The notes under the pieces were generated by a model. The model had not been told where the DNA came from and made no database searches. It worked only from the letters and a program-made list of their open reading frames with translations. DNA of 64,000 bases, taken from NCBI RefSeq assembly GCF_018035235.1, contig NZ_WPCV01000002.1, positions 124,001 to 188,000 on the forward strand, read 5' to 3'. Position 1 is the first letter of the stretch. Each line of letters starts with the position of its first letter. Of this stretch, positions 1-11,019 are shown one piece after another. The position numbers and the translations under genes were made by a program. This stretch comes from Citrobacter sp. On2M. Its GTDB lineage: Bacteria; Pseudomonadota; Gammaproteobacteria; Enterobacterales; Enterobacteriaceae.

Positions 1-80
1 TTGCGCGCCGCGAGTTAAAATAGCACATATTAAAAGTGCGACTCCACCTACAGGGATAGTAAATAATCGCGATCGATAGC

Positions 81-102
81 GAGTGTCCGAAATCGGACAC
101 TC
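81..102 (-). terminator. Hairpin just downstream of epmB
   Basis: A perfect 9-bp inverted repeat (81-89 with 94-102, loop AAAT) starts 8 bases past the epmB stop codon. No T-run follows on the minus strand, so it may be a weak terminator or an mRNA 3'-end protector. The rest of 1-110 shows nothing else recognisable. Confidence 0.4.
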
Positions 103-110
103 AATAATGA

Positions 111-1139
111 CTATTGTTGGCGTAACTGCAGATCCAACGGTGTTTTACTTGGTTCTCCACCAATTTCACGTGCCAGTTTAGGGACCATATAGCCGGAAAC
201 CAGTGTCAGCAGCTCACGCATAATACGACGCGCTTCATCGTCGCTGACCATAAAGTGGGCGGCACCCTGCACTTTATCCAGTACGTGCAGGTAATAGGGC
301 ATCACACCGGCATCAAACAGCGCGTTACTCAGGTTGGCCAGCGTTTGTGCGTTATCGTTCACGTCACGCAGCAGTACGCTTTGGTTGAGAAGCGTGACGC
401 CTGCAGCACGCAGTCTGACCATCGCCTGGCGAAATGTCTCATCGACCTCATTCGCGTGGTTAATGTGATTGACCAGCAGAATTTGCAGGGAAGAGTGCGC
501 AAAACGTTCAATCAGTCCTTCAGTAATACGTGCTGGGATAACAATCGGCAAACGGCTGTGAATACGCAGACGCTTAATATGCGGGATGTCTTCCAGTTGC
601 GTGAGCAGCCAGTCCAGTTCATGGTCTTTAGCCATTAACGGATCGCCACCGGAGAAGATAATCTCATCCAGCTCAGGATGTGCGCTAATGTAGTCCAGAG
701 CGACCTGCCAGTTGCGCTTATTGCCCTGGTTTTCAGCGTACGGGAAGTGTCGACGGAAACAATAACGACAATTTACTGCACAGCCACCTTTAACCAACAG
801 CAGCGCACGGTTGCGATATTTATGCAGCAGACCGGGAACCACGCTGTGCTGTTCCTCCAGTGGATCGGTGGAGTAGCCAGGTGCAGAAACGAACTCTTCC
901 TGAGAAGTCAGTACCTGACGCAGAAGAGGATCGTCTGGATTGCCTTTTTCCATGCGGGCAATAAACGCACGTGGTACGCGCAGGGTGAAAAGCCGTCTCG
1001 CGTCACGTCCGGCCAACAGTTTTTCATCTGCGTCTATATTCAAAAGATGCAGAAGTTCATCAGGATCGGTCACAACATCGGCAAGTTGCGATAACCAATC
1101 TTCTCTGGATGGGGTATTTAGGGTTACAATATGCGCCAT
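111..1139 (-). CDS. epmB: EF-P lysine 2,3-aminomutase EpmB
   Basis: Radical-SAM, PLP-dependent aminomutase (342 aa) that converts (S)-alpha-lysine to (R)-beta-lysine. EpmA then attaches the beta-lysine to translation elongation factor P. The cluster motif CxxxCxxC is present at C120, C124 and C127, and the expected PLP-binding lysine is K332, ten residues from the C terminus. Length and both sites match the E. coli enzyme (old name yjeK). It diverges from efp with 41 bp between start codons, so enzyme and substrate genes share one promoter region. No strong Shine-Dalgarno is visible before the ATG. The assignment is very secure. Confidence 0.97.
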   Translation of the reverse strand: MAHIVTLNTPSREDWLSQLADVVTDPDELLHLLNIDADEKLLAGRDARRLFTLRVPRAFIARMEKGNPDDPLLRQVLTSQEEFVSAPGYSTDPLEEQHSVVPGLLHKYRNRALLLVKGGCAVNCRYCFRRHFPYAENQGNKRNWQVALDYISAHPELDEIIFSGGDPLMAKDHELDWLLTQLEDIPHIKRLRIHSRLPIVIPARITEGLIERFAHSSLQILLVNHINHANEVDETFRQAMVRLRAAGVTLLNQSVLLRDVNDNAQTLANLSNALFDAGVMPYYLHVLDKVQGAAHFMVSDDEARRIMRELLTLVSGYMVPKLAREIGGEPSKTPLDLQLRQQ

Positions 1140-1180
1140 TTTGTGGCTTAGCTACCAGTTAACAATTTTCAGAGGGCCTT

Positions 1181-1747
1181 ATGGCAACGTACTATAGCAA
1201 CGATTTTCGTGCTGGTCTTAAAATCATGTTGGACGGCGAACCTTATGCGGTTGAAGCCAGCGAATTCGTTAAACCAGGTAAAGGCCAGGCATTTGCGCGC
1301 GTTAAGCTGCGTCGCCTGCTGACCGGTACTCGTGTAGAGAAAACCTTCAAGTCTACTGACTCCGCTGAAGGCGCAGACGTAGCTGACATGAACCTGACCT
1401 TCCTGTATAGCGACGGTGAGTTCTGGCACTTTATGAATAACACCACTTTCGAACAGCTGGCTGCAGACGAGAAAGCGGTAGGCGATAACGCCAAATGGCT
1501 ACTGGACCAGGCTGAATGCATCGTGACCCTGTGGAACGGTCAGCCGATCTCCGTGACTCCGCCGAACTTCGTTGAGCTGGAAGTTGTTGAAACCGACCCA
1601 GGTCTGAAAGGTGATACCGCAGGTACTGGCGGCAAACCGGCTACCTTGTCCACCGGCGCAGTCGTTAAAGTTCCGCTGTTCGTACAGATCGGCGAAGTGA
1701 TCAAAGTGGATACTCGCTCAGGCGAATACGTTTCTCGCGTAAAATAA
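1181..1747 (+). CDS. efp: Elongation factor P
   Basis: EF-P (188 aa) binds ribosomes stalled on consecutive prolines, between the P and E sites, and restores peptide-bond formation. The modified lysine is K34, in the KPGKGQAF loop of the N-terminal KOW-like domain; two OB domains follow. EpmB (111-1139) and EpmA (9828-10805) beta-lysylate this residue, and the third enzyme EpmC is not in the window. The gene is followed closely by a strong terminator at 1764-1793, so it is probably monocistronic. Length and sequence are typical for enterobacteria. Confidence 0.98.
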   Translation: MATYYSNDFRAGLKIMLDGEPYAVEASEFVKPGKGQAFARVKLRRLLTGTRVEKTFKSTDSAEGADVADMNLTFLYSDGEFWHFMNNTTFEQLAADEKAVGDNAKWLLDQAECIVTLWNGQPISVTPPNFVELEVVETDPGLKGDTAGTGGKPATLSTGAVVKVPLFVQIGEVIKVDTRSGEYVSRVK

Positions 1748-1763
1748 GATATCTCATTGATTA

Positions 1764-1793
1764 TATGGCGCAGGTTACTGCGCCATACTTTTT
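1764..1793 (+). terminator. efp terminator
   Basis: A perfect 10-bp stem (1764-1773 with 1778-1787, loop GTTA) is followed by CTTTTT, a classical intrinsic terminator 17 bases after the efp stop. Confidence 0.9.
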
Positions 1794-1804
1794 CCAGGGC
1801 AGGA

Positions 1805-1939
1805 ATGATGAAACGTCTTCTCGGTCTTGTAATGCTCATTTCTTTCACCTGCACCTTGTTGACGGGTTGTAATACCGCGCGCGGCTTTGGTGAAGACATC
1901 AAACATCTTGGCAGTTCAATCTCTCACGCCGCCAGCTAA
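1805..1939 (+). CDS. ecnA: Entericidin A (antidote lipoprotein)
   Basis: Very small lipoprotein (44 aa) with a hydrophobic signal segment and the lipobox LLTGC, followed by the family signature CNTARGFGEDIKHLG. EcnA is described as the antidote of the bacteriolytic lipoprotein EcnB, encoded next door. Two ATGs lie back to back at 1805 and 1808. I use the first because the known E. coli protein starts MMKR. A longer in-frame ORF from 1757 would run through the efp terminator and put residues before the signal peptide, so it is rejected. The protein is presumably anchored in the membrane facing the periplasm. Confidence 0.9.
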   Translation: MMKRLLGLVMLISFTCTLLTGCNTARGFGEDIKHLGSSISHAAS

Positions 1940-2046
1940 TCCTCTCTCATAGTCTTAAAAATGGTTGTTTATCCATCATCCTTGCGGATCTTGTCTATTA
2001 TTAAGTAGCTATACACAAACAATATTGGCTAGAAAAGGAAGACGTT

Positions 2047-2193
2047 ATGGTTAAGAAGACAATTGCTGCGATCTTTTCTGTGTTGGTACTTTCTTCTGTG
2101 TTAACCGCGTGTAACACCACGCGAGGCGTAGGGCAGGATATTTCTGAAGGCGGTAGCGCCATCTCTGGTGCAGCGACAAAAGCTCAGCAATGA
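2047..2193 (+). CDS. ecnB: Entericidin B (bacteriolytic lipoprotein)
   Basis: 48-aa lipoprotein: MVKKT start, hydrophobic stretch, lipobox LTAC, then [10 protein letters not shown] and an amphipathic Ala/Gly-rich tail ending AQQ. It matches E. coli EcnB in length and in most positions. EcnB is the toxic partner of EcnA, and in E. coli it is expressed in stationary phase under sigma-S with repression through EnvZ/OmpR. An AAGGAAG ribosome-binding site precedes the ATG. The 107-bp gap after ecnA leaves room for its own promoter. A convergent LuxR-type regulator gene lies immediately downstream. Confidence 0.93.
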   Translation: MVKKTIAAIFSVLVLSSVLTACNTTRGVGQDISEGGSAISGAATKAQQ

Positions 2194-2198
2194 CCATC

Positions 2199-2225
2199 AA
2201 CGGTACGACGTTGTGTCGTACCGTT
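2199..2225. terminator. Hairpin between ecnB and the convergent regulator gene
   Basis: An 11-bp perfect stem (2199-2209 with 2215-2225, loop GTTGT) overlaps the last bases of the convergent regulator's stop codon. There is no T-run on either strand, but its place between tail-to-tail genes suggests a bidirectional 3'-end structure. Confidence 0.55.
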
Positions 2226-2823
2226 AATTACCTTTCTCGGGTAGTGAGAGAAACGGCGAGAATCGATTCCCCAGGTGCAGTTTCATGCGGATATTCCGTT
2301 TATAGGTGTAGACCGTCTTGCCATGAATGCTGAGGGCGGCAGCTATCGCATTGTTACTCACACCATCCATCCACATCGATAACACTTTCTCTTCCTGGGG
2401 CGTAAGCAGCGGAGACGCGTTTTCGCCGATTTCTAAGGTGGGACGAACCTGGAGCGCCTCCTGAATGGTGTTCGAAAGTGCGTTCAGAGTGGCGTGCTTA
2501 GTTAAAACCGAATGGGCGACGGATTGAGGGGAAGCAAGAGAGGGATGTAATCTGTCAGCTGATTGCAATAAAATCAGCGGAACGACGCCGCAGCTCATAA
2601 AAAAGGGCGTAATTGGCGGGCTGGGATGCGTCTCGCTAATAAAACTGTATAAATCCGCGATCACCAGATGCGGCTTCCACTGCAAAATATGCTCTTTTGC
2701 TAACAGGAGGTTATTTATTCCTGATACCAGAAATGAGGAGCTGAACCTGCCGGAATGATTAAGCAAGGCCTCAATCCCTGTGCGAGTATAGTGGCACCGG
2801 TCAATCACTAAAATTTTAAGCAT
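2224..2823 (-). CDS. ecnR: LuxR/FixJ-type transcriptional regulator next to entericidins
   Basis: 199-aa regulator. The N-terminal part (about 1-125) resembles a receiver domain (MLKILVIDR at strand 1, IADLYS near the usual phospho-site), but the acidic pocket is incomplete: there is R9 after a single D8, where a true receiver has paired acidic residues. The C-terminal LuxR helix-turn-helix runs from about 138 to 185 (LTPQEEKVLSMWMDG...HGKTVYTYKRNIRMKL). This looks like the BglJ/RcsA-like class that works without phosphorylation. Citrobacter and Salmonella carry a gene named ecnR beside ecnAB; the symbol rests on this position and memory, so it is tentative. It is convergent with ecnB. Confidence 0.75.
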   Translation of the reverse strand: MLKILVIDRCHYTRTGIEALLNHSGRFSSSFLVSGINNLLLAKEHILQWKPHLVIADLYSFISETHPSPPITPFFMSCGVVPLILLQSADRLHPSLASPQSVAHSVLTKHATLNALSNTIQEALQVRPTLEIGENASPLLTPQEEKVLSMWMDGVSNNAIAAALSIHGKTVYTYKRNIRMKLHLGNRFSPFLSLPEKGN

Positions 2824-3017
2824 AACCTTTTCGCATTCAGAAGAGAGGCAATCGACTTTCTGGATTCAGAAAGCCCTTCATCATAGAGAACTCCGATGAG
2901 CGCCAAACGCGGGAACTACGCCGCTAATTATGCTTAATTCTTGCTTTTAGTAGGTTGCGAATAAAAAGGTTGAAATTCATTTTCTTCCGGGCAAAAATGC
3001 CATTTCACACATCAGCT

Positions 3018-3061
3018 TTGCAGGACGACCTGCAAACGCTTCTTTCACCGGGGACGGCCCC
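3018..3061 (+). promoter_or_regulatory. Guanidine-II (mini-ykkC) riboswitch
   Basis: Two short hairpins lie in tandem before sugE. P1 is 3018-3035 with loop ACGA (3025-3028); P2 is 3050-3061 with loop ACGG (3054-3057). Paired stem-loops with ACGR loops, just upstream of a ribosome-binding site, define the guanidine-II class. In this class guanidinium makes the two loops dock and frees the SD. The GGAG at 3070-3073 follows directly after P2. Confidence 0.93.
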
Positions 3062-3079
3062 ATTGTTCTGGAGCCTGAT

Positions 3080-3397
3080 ATGTCCTGGATCGTTTTATTA
3101 ATTGCAGGTTTGCTCGAAGTTGTCTGGGCGATTGGCCTGAAATATACCCACGGTTTTACGCGTTTGACGCCAAGCATTATTACCATTGCGGCGATGATCG
3201 TCAGCATCGCCATGCTATCCTGGGCAATGCGTACGTTGCCTGTCGGGACCGCTTATGCCGTATGGACCGGTATTGGCGCAGTTGGCGCAGCAATTACCGG
3301 GATTCTGCTGCTGGGTGAGTCTGCCAGCCCGGCGCGTTTACTGAGCCTCGGACTGATTGTTGCCGGCATTATTGGCCTGAAGCTGAGCACCCACTAA
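3080..3397 (+). CDS. sugE: Guanidinium exporter SugE/Gdx (SMR family)
   Basis: 105-aa small multidrug resistance protein with four transmembrane helices. The membrane-embedded glutamate lies in the first helix ([16 protein letters not shown]13), as in all SMR exporters. The Gdx subtype exchanges guanidinium for protons, and the riboswitch at 3018-3061 supports this assignment over a broad drug exporter. The ATG is preceded by GGAG. The stop codon overlaps the convergent blc stop by two bases, so the two genes share their tail ends with no room for a separate terminator. Older names: sugE, gdx. Confidence 0.96.
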
Positions 3398-3927
3398 GCG
3401 CCTGGTTGTTTTACCCAAATCAGTTTATTTACCTCAAACCCTTCCCGGGTCGCGACAGCCAACATTTGCTGTTTTATTTCGTCTGAAATAGTCGGGGTCC
3501 GTGAAAGGATCCATAGGTAGTCGCGATCCGGCCCGCAAACCAGCGCGTGACGATATTCCCTGTCGAGCGCAATCACGTTATACCCGCCATAGAAAGGGCC
3601 AAAGAACGAGACCTTGAGCGCAGCGCGGTTTGGATCGCCGGTGAAATAGGCTTTACCCTCGGTTTTCTGCCACATTTCCCTGTCAGGGTTATAGCCCTTG
3701 TTGATCACATTGATGCCGCCATCGTCGCGCAGGCTGTAGGTTGCGGTCACTTTTTCCAGTCCACGCTCGAATCGATGGTCGAAACGCGCAATTTCATACC
3801 AGGTGCCCAGATAGCGTTTGGCATCAAAGTTATTCACCACGGTAACGCCTTTCGGCGGTGTAGGGGTACTGCAAGCAACAACCAGAAATGCAGCCGTAAC
3901 TGCAGCAACGACGGGCAGAATGCGCAT
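3394..3927 (-). CDS. blc: Outer-membrane lipocalin Blc
   Basis: 177-aa bacterial lipocalin. The signal peptide ends in the lipobox VVAC (C19 by the chosen start). The lipocalin signature [18 protein letters not shown] follows the N terminus and the C-terminal motif YLWILSRTP is also present. Blc is an outer-membrane lipoprotein thought to carry lysophospholipids or other lipids under envelope stress or starvation. A longer ORF begins at 3984, but the ATG at 3927 gives the exact E. coli length and has TAAGGA just upstream. blc lies tail to tail with sugE and downstream of ampC on the same strand. Confidence 0.96.
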
Positions 3928-3989
3928 AGTGTTTTCCTTACTGTTTTTTGTTAAGTGTAGATGACAGCAGGAAAAAAAGATCAAGAATG

Positions 3990-4011
3990 GAGGTCCGATT
4001 TACCGGACCTC
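3990..4011 (-). terminator. Hairpin downstream of ampC
   Basis: An 8-bp perfect stem (3990-3997 with 4004-4011) begins 8 bases after the ampC stop. A run of seven T's occurs further along (minus strand, opposite 3972-3978) rather than directly after the stem, so termination may be partial. Confidence 0.6.
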
Positions 4012-4019
4012 TTTGTCAG

Positions 4020-6169
<2,150 letters not shown>

Positions 6170-6172
<3 letters not shown>

Positions 6173-6195
6173 AAAGGCCCGCCACTGGCGGGCCT
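6170..6195 (-). terminator. frd operon terminator
   Basis: Minus-strand stem of 9 bp (6195-6187 with 6183-6175, 3-base loop) followed by TTTTT. It lies 18 bases beyond the frdD stop and overlaps the ampR stop codon, so convergent frd and ampR transcripts end at the same structure. Confidence 0.9.
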
Positions 6196-6212
6196 GAAAT
6201 TAACGTATGCGA

Positions 6213-6569
6213 TTAGATGGTCAGGATACCAATCGCCGTTACAACGGTCAGGATCGCTGCCAGGCCGTAGAATACCCATTTGCCAGCAGGCACGTGGATT
6301 TTCAGGTCATGCATTGCGTGGTGCATACGGTGTAAACCGCACCACAGCGGCAGAACGATCATCAGGAACAGAAACGCACGTCCGATGAAGCTCTGAGCGA
6401 ATGCCAGTACGCGTTCATAGGTGAAGGCATCAGGAACAAAGCCCAGCGGCAGCATAATGCCGACCAGCAGGATCATCACTGGCGCAATGATTGCGCTCCA
6501 CATACCGCCTGCACCAAACAGGCCCCAGAATACGGGTTCGTCAGAGCGTTTTGGATTTGGATTAATCAT
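6213..6569 (-). CDS. frdD: Fumarate reductase membrane anchor FrdD
   Basis: 118-aa integral membrane subunit with three transmembrane helices (about 20-45, 60-85 and 95-115). With FrdC it anchors FrdAB to the inner membrane and helps form the menaquinol sites. Start [12 protein letters not shown] is the conserved N terminus and has AGGAGT upstream; a longer ORF to 6599 overlaps frdC and is rejected. It is the last gene of frdABCD. In E. coli the ampC promoter lies inside frdD, whereas here ampC has moved behind ampR with its own promoter. Confidence 0.97.
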   Translation of the reverse strand: MINPNPKRSDEPVFWGLFGAGGMWSAIIAPVMILLVGIMLPLGFVPDAFTYERVLAFAQSFIGRAFLFLMIVLPLWCGLHRMHHAMHDLKIHVPAGKWVFYGLAAILTVVTAIGILTI

Positions 6570-6579
6570 TCCGGACTCC

Positions 6580-6975
6580 TTACCAGAACAGGGCAACAAA
6601 CAGTATTACTACTGTCGCAACCACAGTAACTGCCCAGAGACCTTTGATGATCGGCTCTGGCCCCATTTTTTCGTCTTTTACGATGATGTTGGCGGCTTTA
6701 GGCGCCAGCTCAAACCAGGTTTTGGTATGCAGCAGCGCTGCTGCCAGGGCGATAATGTTCAGGATCACCACCACCGGGTTTTGTAAAAAGGCGACGAAGC
6801 CCATCCAGGACTCTGCACCATGCTTGAGTGCAAACAGGCCGATAATCAGTTCAATGCTGAACCAGACTGCCGGAACTGCCGTGCCTTCGCGCAGCATGTA
6901 AAAACGATAAAATGGCAGCTTTTTCCACCAGGTGGACGTCATAGGACGCACATAGGGTTTGCGTTTAGTCGTCAT
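6580..6975 (-). CDS. frdC: Fumarate reductase membrane anchor FrdC
   Basis: 131-aa membrane subunit with three hydrophobic helices and a polar N terminus ([12 protein letters not shown]). It pairs with FrdD to bind menaquinol and to hold the catalytic FrdAB dimer at the cytoplasmic face of the inner membrane. It follows frdB by 10 bases and is separated from frdD by another 10. Length and sequence are nearly those of E. coli. Confidence 0.97.
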   Translation of the reverse strand: MTTKRKPYVRPMTSTWWKKLPFYRFYMLREGTAVPAVWFSIELIIGLFALKHGAESWMGFVAFLQNPVVVILNIIALAAALLHTKTWFELAPKAANIIVKDEKMGPEPIIKGLWAVTVVATVVILFVALFW

Positions 6976-6985
6976 CGTGCACTCC

Positions 6986-7720
6986 TTAGCGTGGTTTCAG
7001 GGTAGCGATAAGAAAGTCTTTTGAACTTTCAACTTTACCCTGCTGAATGGCCGCAGCCGGATCGACGTGTTTCGGGCAGACTTCGGAGCAGTAGCCCACG
7101 AAAGTACAGGTCCAGACGCCGTTCGGGCTGTTCAATTGAGCCATACGCTCCTTCTTACCGTGGTCGCGGCTATCTTCGTTGTAACGATGCGCCAGCGTAA
7201 TCGCAGCCGGTCCAATGAACTCAGGGTTCAGGCCGAACTGCGGGCACGCGGCGTAGCACAGACCACAGTTGATGCAACCGGAGAACTGATGATACTTCGC
7301 CATCTGCGCCGGAGTCTGGGTGTTTGGTCCCTGATCCGGTGTACGCGGGTTACCGATGATGTACGGCTTGATTGCTTCCAGACTTTCGATAAAGTGCGTC
7401 ATGTCAACGACCAGGTCGCGCTCGATCGGGAAGTTGCCCAGCGCTTCAACCTTCATACCGCTGGTGTAATCACGCAGGAAGGTTTTGCACGCCAGTTTTG
7501 GCACATTGTTGACCATCATGCCGCAGGAGCCGCAGATCGCCATACGGCAGGACCAGCGGTAGCTCAGGTCCGGCGCCAGGTTATCTTTGATGTAGCCCAG
7601 CGCATCCAGCAGTGACGTGGTTTCATCATAAGGAACTTCGTAGAAAGCACTGTGCGGCGCGGTATCGGTTTCCGGGTTATAGCGCACCACCTCAACTTTC
7701 AGGTTTTTCATCTCAGCCAT
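6986..7720 (-). CDS. frdB: Fumarate reductase iron-sulfur subunit FrdB
   Basis: 244-aa electron-transfer subunit. The N-terminal ferredoxin fold holds the [2Fe-2S] ligands (CRMAICGSC plus a later C, about 57-77). The C-terminal helical domain holds the [4Fe-4S] and [3Fe-4S] ligands ([12 protein letters not shown] and [12 protein letters not shown]). Electrons pass from menaquinol in FrdCD to the FAD in FrdA. I start at MAEMKNLK (7720), the conserved N terminus; it overlaps the 3' end of frdA by 8 bases, a sign of translational coupling. Confidence 0.98.
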   Translation of the reverse strand: MAEMKNLKVEVVRYNPETDTAPHSAFYEVPYDETTSLLDALGYIKDNLAPDLSYRWSCRMAICGSCGMMVNNVPKLACKTFLRDYTSGMKVEALGNFPIERDLVVDMTHFIESLEAIKPYIIGNPRTPDQGPNTQTPAQMAKYHQFSGCINCGLCYAACPQFGLNPEFIGPAAITLAHRYNEDSRDHGKKERMAQLNSPNGVWTCTFVGYCSEVCPKHVDPAAAIQQGKVESSKDFLIATLKPR

Positions 7721-9503
7721 TCGCCTTCTCCTTCTTATCGGCTGCTTCCGCTTCGCCACCGTAAACACGTTTAGCCGGTGGCAGAGTGGTGATTTTCACG
7801 TCGCTGTATTCCAGGCGAGTCGTGCCGTCAGCATCGCGGAAGGCGAGGGTGTGTTTGAGGAAGTTCACGTCGTCACGCTCGGTGCAGCCTTCATCCAGAC
7901 GCTGGTGCGCGCCGCGGGATTCTTTACGTGCCAGAGCGGAGTGCGCCATACATTCAGCAACGTTCAGACCGTGACCCAGTTCGATGGTGTACAGCAGGTC
8001 GGTGTTGAAGACGCTGGAAGTATCAGTGATACGTACGCGCTTGAAGCGCTCCTGCAGTTCCGCCAGCTTATCAACGGTTTTCTGCATGAGTTCCGGCGTA
8101 CGGTAGATACCGCAACCTTCTTCCATGGAAATACCCATTTCGTCACGGATCTTAGACCAGTTTTCGTTACCTTCCTGGTTAACCAGATCTTTCAAGCGTT
8201 TTTCAACGCCAGCAACCTGTGCATCCAGAGCAGCACTGTTTGCAGCGCCAGCCGTTGCAGCGCGTTCCGCAGCTTGTTCACCGGCCATACGACCGAAGAC
8301 CACCAGTTCCGCCAGAGAGTTGGAGCCCAGACGGTTAGCGCCATGCAGACCAACAGAGGAACATTCGCCGACAGCGAACAGACCTTTAATGCGGGTTTCA
8401 CAGTGCTGATCGGTTTCGATACCGCCCATGGTGTAGTGTGCTGTCGGACGTACCGGGATCGGTTCTTTAACCGGATCGACACCCACATAGGCTTTCGCCA
8501 GTTCGCAGATGAACGGTAAACGTTCGAGCAGTTTTTTCTCGCCGAGGTGACGCAGGTCGAGGTGAACAACATCGCCACGCGGAGTGGAAATGGTGTTGCC
8601 TTTGCGCCATTCGTGCCAGAAAGCCTGAGAAACTTTGTCGCGCGGACCGAGTTCCATATATTTGTTTTTCGGCTCGCCCAGCGGAGTTTCTGGGCCCATG
8701 CCGTAGTCTTGCAGATAACGGTAGCCGTTTTTGTTGACCAGAATACCGCCTTCACCGCGGCAGCCTTCAGTCATCAGGATACCGGAACCTGGCAGACCCG
8801 TCGGGTGATACTGAACGAATTCCATATCACGCAGTGGAACGCCATGGCTAAGTGCCATGCCCATACCGTCGCCGGTTACGATGCCGCCGTTGGTGTTGTA
8901 ACGGTAAACACGACCTGCACCGCCCGTCGCCATCACAACGGCGTTAGCACGGATCTGCACCAGCGTGCCTTCCATCATGTTCATGGCTACCAGGCCGCGA
9001 GCATGACCATCGTCAACAAGGATATCCAGAACGAAGTGTTCATCAAAGCGCTGAATCTGCGGGAACTGCAAAGATGTTTGGAACAGCGTATGCAACATGT
9101 GGAAGCCGGTTTTATCCGCGGCAAACCAGGTACGCTCGATTTTCATACCGCCGAAGCGACGTACGTTGACGCTACCGTCTTCACGACGGCTCCATGGGCA
9201 GCCCCATTGTTCCAGTTGCGTCATTTCAGTTGGGCAGTGGTGGACAAAGTAATCCACGACATCCTGCTCACACAGCCAGTCTCCGCCTGCTACCGTATCG
9301 TGAAAATGGTAGTCAAAGCTGTCATGATCCTGCGCGACAGCAGCAGAGCCGCCTTCGGCAGCAACGGTATGGCTGCGCATTGGGTACACTTTTGAGATCA
9401 GTGCGATTTTAGCGTTGGGATTTGCTTGTGCGGCAGCAATTGCTGCACGCAATCCCGCGCCACCGGCGCCTATAATGGCAAGATCGGCTTGAAAGGTTTG
9501 CAC
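7713..9503 (-). CDS. frdA: Fumarate reductase flavoprotein FrdA (GTG start)
   Basis: 596-aa catalytic subunit that reduces fumarate to succinate as the terminal step of anaerobic fumarate respiration. The FAD-binding Rossmann motif GAGGAG is at about 12-17, and covalent FAD attaches at H45 ([11 protein letters not shown]). The active-site region HPTGLPGSG and the C-terminal flavoprotein domain are complete. The start is GTG at 9503, with GGAGG six bases upstream, giving the conserved N terminus (M)[10 protein letters not shown] longer ATG ORF to 9566 would swallow the leader. It is about 6 aa shorter than E. coli FrdA because of a gap near the Ala/Lys-rich C terminus. Confidence 0.98.
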   Translation of the reverse strand: MQTFQADLAIIGAGGAGLRAAIAAAQANPNAKIALISKVYPMRSHTVAAEGGSAAVAQDHDSFDYHFHDTVAGGDWLCEQDVVDYFVHHCPTEMTQLEQWGCPWSRREDGSVNVRRFGGMKIERTWFAADKTGFHMLHTLFQTSLQFPQIQRFDEHFVLDILVDDGHARGLVAMNMMEGTLVQIRANAVVMATGGAGRVYRYNTNGGIVTGDGMGMALSHGVPLRDMEFVQYHPTGLPGSGILMTEGCRGEGGILVNKNGYRYLQDYGMGPETPLGEPKNKYMELGPRDKVSQAFWHEWRKGNTISTPRGDVVHLDLRHLGEKKLLERLPFICELAKAYVGVDPVKEPIPVRPTAHYTMGGIETDQHCETRIKGLFAVGECSSVGLHGANRLGSNSLAELVVFGRMAGEQAAERAATAGAANSAALDAQVAGVEKRLKDLVNQEGNENWSKIRDEMGISMEEGCGIYRTPELMQKTVDKLAELQERFKRVRITDTSSVFNTDLLYTIELGHGLNVAECMAHSALARKESRGAHQRLDEGCTERDDVNFLKHTLAFRDADGTTRLEYSDVKITTLPPAKRVYGGEAEAADKKEKANG

Positions 9504-9827
9504 GACATTCCTCCAGATTGTTGTTATTTCATTCCTGCCTGAAATCAGATGCTTCATCGGCTCCAAACAGGTTATGAACGCGTTTCCACTGCTCCTTTAT
9601 AGGTACAATAGTATAGTCTCAGGGATGTGCGGGAAATTTGACGTGTTCGATTTTTTTAGCGTGTCACAGGGGGGAATTATCATTGAATTTGATTAATTTA
9701 ATTACTAAACCACCCTATGTCGCTTTTTTTACCCAATTGCTTGTACAGATTACTGGGGCGCGAAATTTGTCTCGTTAACGCGATACGAGTAGACTTCGTG
9801 CCCTTGTCTTAAATCGGAGAAACAACC
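9504..9827. promoter_or_regulatory. frdA / epmA divergent intergenic region
   Basis: 324 bases without a gene between two divergent start codons. On the frd side lies the GGAGG ribosome-binding site (9510-9514). An AT-rich block at about 9680-9705 contains ATCAA, a half of the FNR consensus (TTGAT-N4-ATCAA), on the minus strand; a second good half is lacking. FNR control of frd is established in E. coli, and this site is only a candidate. On the epmA side, CGGAG precedes the ATG. Nothing else is recognised. Confidence 0.5.
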
Positions 9828-10805
9828 ATGAGCGAAACGGCAACCTGGCAGCCGAGCGCGTCCATCCCCAATCTGTTAAAACGTGCAGCAATTATAGCGG
9901 AGATTCGCCGCTTTTTTGCCGATCGTGGCGTGCTGGAGGTTGAGACCCCTTGTATGAGTCAGGCAACGGTAACGGACATCCATCTGTTCCCGTTCGAAAC
10001 GCGTTTCGTCGGCCCGGGGCACTCCCAGGGGATGAATCTCTATTTAATGACCAGTCCGGAATACCATATGAAGCGCTTGCTGGTGGCAGGGTGCGGCCCG
10101 GTGTATCAACTGTGCCGCAGCTTCCGTAATGAAGAGATGGGGCGCCATCATAACCCTGAATTCACCATGCTCGAGTGGTATCGTCCGCACTACGATATGT
10201 ATCGCCTGATGAACGAAGTGGATGATTTGCTTCAGCAGGTGCTGGACTGCTCGCCTGCGGAAAGTCTCTCTTACCAGCAAGCCTTTCAGCGTCATCTGGA
10301 GATAGACCCGTTGTCTGCGGATAAAACCCAACTGCGGGAAGTCGCGGCGAAATTGGATCTCAGCAATATCGCTGATACCGAAGAAGACCGGGACACCTTA
10401 CTGCAACTGCTGTTTACGATGGGCGTTGAGCCGCATATTGGCAAAGACAAACCGACGTTTGTGTATCATTTCCCGGCCAGTCAGGCATCACTGGCGCAAA
10501 TCAGTACCGAAGATCACCGCGTGGCTGAACGTTTTGAGGTTTATTACAAAGGTATTGAGCTGGCAAATGGTTTCCATGAATTGACCGACGCGCGTGAACA
10601 ACAGCAGCGGTTTGAACAGGATAACCGCAAACGTGCCACACGAGGCTTACCGCAGCAACCTATCGACACCAACTTGCTGGAAGCGTTAAAAGTAGGCATG
10701 CCGGATTGTTCTGGCGTGGCGCTGGGCGTTGACCGTCTGGTGATGCTGGCGCTGGGCGCAGAGAGCCTGGCTGAGGTTATCGCATTTACCGTCGATCGCG
10801 CGTAA
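9828..10805 (+). CDS. epmA: EF-P--(R)-beta-lysine ligase EpmA
   Basis: 325-aa paralogue of the class II lysyl-tRNA synthetase catalytic domain, without the tRNA anticodon-binding domain. It activates (R)-beta-lysine with ATP and attaches it to K34 of EF-P. Class II motifs are visible: motif 2 around [19 protein letters not shown] (about 100-118) and motif 3 near [15 protein letters not shown] (about 297-311). It stands divergent to frdA, and a terminator at 10821-10862 makes it monocistronic. Former names: poxA, yjeA, genX. Confidence 0.98.
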   Translation: MSETATWQPSASIPNLLKRAAIIAEIRRFFADRGVLEVETPCMSQATVTDIHLFPFETRFVGPGHSQGMNLYLMTSPEYHMKRLLVAGCGPVYQLCRSFRNEEMGRHHNPEFTMLEWYRPHYDMYRLMNEVDDLLQQVLDCSPAESLSYQQAFQRHLEIDPLSADKTQLREVAAKLDLSNIADTEEDRDTLLQLLFTMGVEPHIGKDKPTFVYHFPASQASLAQISTEDHRVAERFEVYYKGIELANGFHELTDAREQQQRFEQDNRKRATRGLPQQPIDTNLLEALKVGMPDCSGVALGVDRLVMLALGAESLAEVIAFTVDRA

Positions 10806-10820
10806 CTGACTCTTCTTCAA

Positions 10821-10862
10821 TACAACGTGGCGGTAAAATCGCCACTTTGTAGCATATTTTTT
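10821..10862 (+). terminator. epmA terminator
   Basis: A 12-bp stem with one mismatch (10821-10832 with 10840-10851, 7-base loop) is followed by GCA and then a T-rich run, CATATTTTTT. It starts 16 bases after the epmA stop. Confidence 0.85.
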
Positions 10863-11019
10863 CATTTTCCCTCTAATAGCCACAATTTAATCCTGGATAT
10901 TTGATATCGTTCAGGTATCAATTCTGTGTTGATTTATCTATCGCTGAACTCTGCAAAGAGAGCAGTGCCAATCGGTGAGCGGCGTTAGTTAAACGCTTGC
11001 CAGAGAAAGGGATGGTTTA

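Noticed and set aside
1757-1804. Longer ecnA starting at 1757
   Set aside because: It would place 16 extra residues, coded by the efp terminator, before a lipoprotein signal peptide.
8547-9395. 282-codon open frame on the plus strand
   Set aside because: It lies wholly antisense to frdA, whose protein is nearly identical to the E. coli one. The antisense product has no recognisable domain; it is a by-product of codon bias.
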